DNA from: Zavarzinella sp. | Lineage (GTDB): Bacteria; Planctomycetota; Planctomycetia; Gemmatales; Gemmataceae | DNA: 64,000 bases | Assembly: GCA_041399155.1 (NCBI GenBank) | Contig: JAWKTI010000001.1 | Coordinates: forward strand, 1,612,001-1,676,000 | Reading direction: 5' to 3' | Shown: in pieces, positions 62,639-64,000 of the stretch | Layout of the letters: every line of letters begins with the position of its first letter | Position numbering within the stretch: the first letter of the stretch is position 1 | Made by a program: the position numbers and the translations under genes | The notes under the pieces: model-generated | Databases searched by the model: none | What the model was told of the DNA's origin: nothing | The model's input: only the letters and a program-made list of their open reading frames with translations

Positions 62639-63526
62639 TTATTTTTTGAAATTACTGACCAACCAAGATTCAGCGGGCTTTTCAAGTTGTATTGTGGCAT
62701 CTGAATTCCCACCTTCCTGATATAGCTTGATCGCTGCTGTGGCTTGCTTTCCTGTTGCATCTATGGTCACCAGGGTAATTGAATAACCAGTTACCCCTCT
62801 GCCCCAGGAAGCCATTTTCTGATTCAGAAAACCAAAATCGTAGGTTCTTCCCACTGCCATATCTGCAGCCGTGGGAGCCCCACCTTCACGTTCTTTGAAA
62901 CTATTGCTCATTAACTGCTGTGCCTGAAGGCGATCCCCGCCAAAAGTAAGGTCCAGAAAACATCGAGAGATTTCAAAGACTTCAATACTGGTATCACCCG
63001 AGGGAAGTTTGACTTCACTTGCCATGCGATCAGAACGGTGCAACCAACTAATCTGATACCCTTTAGCACCCTGTGTTACGTGGACAGTAAATGCACTTTT
63101 TCCAGAGGGTAATTCCACTCGCCCGTGCAGTGCTATTGTTTTGGCAAAAGTGTTTTCTTCGTTGACAACAAACTTTGCTTTTTCAAAACGCGATAGCCAA
63201 ATACTGAGGTCTGTTGCGGAATACCCTGCAGTTTTCTCTGCCTGGGAAGTGGGTGGGGCGATCAGTGATAAAAATCGTTCTGTAAACTGTTCTGGTTTCG
63301 CAGTTCCTTTCGAAATCAGATCGAGAAGATTATTCGCTTCCCCCCGTGGTTGGCTGGTAGTGGGATTGTTATTCACCACAGATGGCTTCAGCGATACGTT
63401 TGTATTGACAGTTGTCCCACTGCCGTTCGTGGCAGGTTTCGAATCGCAGCCCAGAACCAGCGCACAGACCACTGCTGCTATTCCTGGAATCACTGGCTTA
63501 CTTACTACTTTCGTTCGGTCAAACAT
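62639..63526 (-). CDS. Putative lipoprotein of unknown function, inserted between sucC and sucD
   Basis: 295 residues from the ATG at 63526 (AAGG site upstream; the frame is open to 63625, overlapping sucC). Lipobox VVCALVLGCDSKP gives a lipid-anchored Cys. The body has a Thr/Asn-rich linker then a soluble domain (YSATDLSIWLSRFEKAKFVV, HVTQGAKGYQISWLHRSD, IEVFEISRCFLDLTFGGDRLQAQQLM). No family I can name. It is co-directional with sucC and sucD, 58 and 28 bases apart. Confidence 0.75.
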   Translation of the reverse strand: MFDRTKVVSKPVIPGIAAVVCALVLGCDSKPATNGSGTTVNTNVSLKPSVVNNNPTTSQPRGEANNLLDLISKGTAKPEQFTERFLSLIAPPTSQAEKTAGYSATDLSIWLSRFEKAKFVVNEENTFAKTIALHGRVELPSGKSAFTVHVTQGAKGYQISWLHRSDRMASEVKLPSGDTSIEVFEISRCFLDLTFGGDRLQAQQLMSNSFKEREGGAPTAADMAVGRTYDFGFLNQKMASWGRGVTGYSITLVTIDATGKQATAAIKLYQEGGNSDATIQLEKPAESWLVSNFKK

Positions 63527-63584
63527 CCTACACCTTGTTGCAGTAGTCTTCGTTGTCCATCGAGAGGAAATCAGCTGTTGCAGA

Positions 63585-64000
63585 CTAATTCTTTCCGGCA
63601 AATTCAACAACCATTTTCGCCGCACTGGTTAAATCTGCAGCAGGTTTGATCATTGGCAGTTCGTCTTTGACCTGCTCCAGTAACACGCGTGCCTGCTCGG
63701 AATTGGTACCCTCCAGGCGCACTACCACTGGTACTTTGAAACCAACTTCCTTGCCAGCTTTGATCAGTGCTTCGGCAATCAGATCGCAACGGGCAATACC
63801 GCCAAAAATGTTGACCAGAATCCCTTTGATGCCTGGATCGCTGAGAATAATTCGAAATGCTTCGATGGCACCTTCTGGAGTTACACCACCACCCACATCG
63901 AGGAAATTGGCAGGATTTCCACCATGGAACTTGATGATATCCATTGTGGCCATCGCCAGCCCCGCCCCATTCACCAGACAGCCAATGTTGCCATCCAGTT
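63585..64000 (-). CDS. sucC: Succinyl-CoA synthetase (ADP-forming) beta subunit (partial, C-terminal part)
   Basis: About 138 C-terminal residues are visible; the gene continues past the right edge. Motifs: DGNIGCLVNGAGLAMATMD, GGNPANFLDVGGGVTPEG, GILVNIFGGIARCD and the terminal VVRLEGTNSEQARVLL. Matches sucC in the family's usual ligase (CoA-binding) domain. Confidence 0.95.
   Translation of the reverse strand, partial: LDGNIGCLVNGAGLAMATMDIIKFHGGNPANFLDVGGGVTPEGAIEAFRIILSDPGIKGILVNIFGGIARCDLIAEALIKAGKEVGFKVPVVVRLEGTNSEQARVLLEQVKDELPMIKPAADLTSAAKMVVEFAGKN

Overview
The window comes from a member of the Planctomycetota, most likely near the Gemmataceae/Gemmatales, although its base composition is clearly lower in GC than Gemmata itself; species cannot be named from sequence alone. 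The evidence is the density of planctomycete-typical families: DUF1501 next to DUF1549/DUF1553, DUF1552 next to the DUF1587/1592/1588/1585 type, a giant dehydrogenase/HEAT/cytochrome/DUF1080 protein, DUF1559 proteins, an N-terminal LEDR tag on a secreted protein, serine/threonine kinases with WD40 or PEGA-like tails, stand-alone FHA proteins, and a sigma factor with a long helix-turn-helix extension. It is ordinary chromosome: I found no phage, insertion sequence, CRISPR array or rRNA operon.

Layout. 1-3.3 kb (minus): a redoxin/cytochrome protein running off the left edge, then a translationally coupled malQ and purine nucleoside phosphorylase. 3.4-3.8 kb: converging tRNA-Ala(GGC) and tRNA-Pro(GGG). 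4-8 kb (minus): a DUF1549/1553, DUF1501, WD40 operon. 8.1-15 kb (minus): a probable operon of a trehalose synthase-maltokinase fusion, mgtE, an orphan histidine kinase, a small secreted protein and a tiny zinc-ribbon protein. 15.2-18.3 kb (plus): kdsA overlapping a lipoprotein gene, plus a small secreted protein. 18.3-20.7 kb (minus): a membrane kinase and a MerR-like/B12-domain regulator that seems to lack a standard start codon. 20.9-27.2 kb (plus): the 1361-aa cytochrome fusion, an inositol-phosphate synthase and a TIM-barrel isomerase.

27-41 kb is mixed housekeeping and signalling: esterase, small membrane proteins, two FHA proteins, amidohydrolase, glycosyltransferase, SDR, an overlapping aldehyde dehydrogenase/iron alcohol dehydrogenase pair, an acidic/basic disordered protein, a kinase-WD40 gene broken by a one-base frameshift, and an HTH-receiver regulator with a strong terminator. 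41-48 kb: a GNAT acetyltransferase, APC permease, LEDR-tagged choice-of-anchor protein, and an ExbB-ExbD-ExbD-membrane-protein operon. 48-55 kb (minus): a sigma factor, then a DUF1592-type/DUF1552 pair followed after 4 bases by a GspE-like ATPase with its own membrane domain. 55-64 kb: FG-GAP protein coupled to a VWA protein, gap, a methyltransferase, a DUF1559 tandem pair, and sucC - lipoprotein gene - sucD.

Functional themes are storage-glucan and trehalose handling (malQ, treS-mak), envelope and surface functions (kdsA, glycosyltransferase, ExbBD, cytochrome and Tat-exported pairs), central metabolism (gap, sucCD), and Ser/Thr phosphorylation signalling (kinases and FHA readers). The least ordinary items are the regulator with a presumptive AUC start, an adjacent dyad operator and a missing cobalt-binding histidine; the HTH-array sigma factor; the TolR-like proteins with N-terminal folded domains; and the membrane-anchored GspE-like ATPase.
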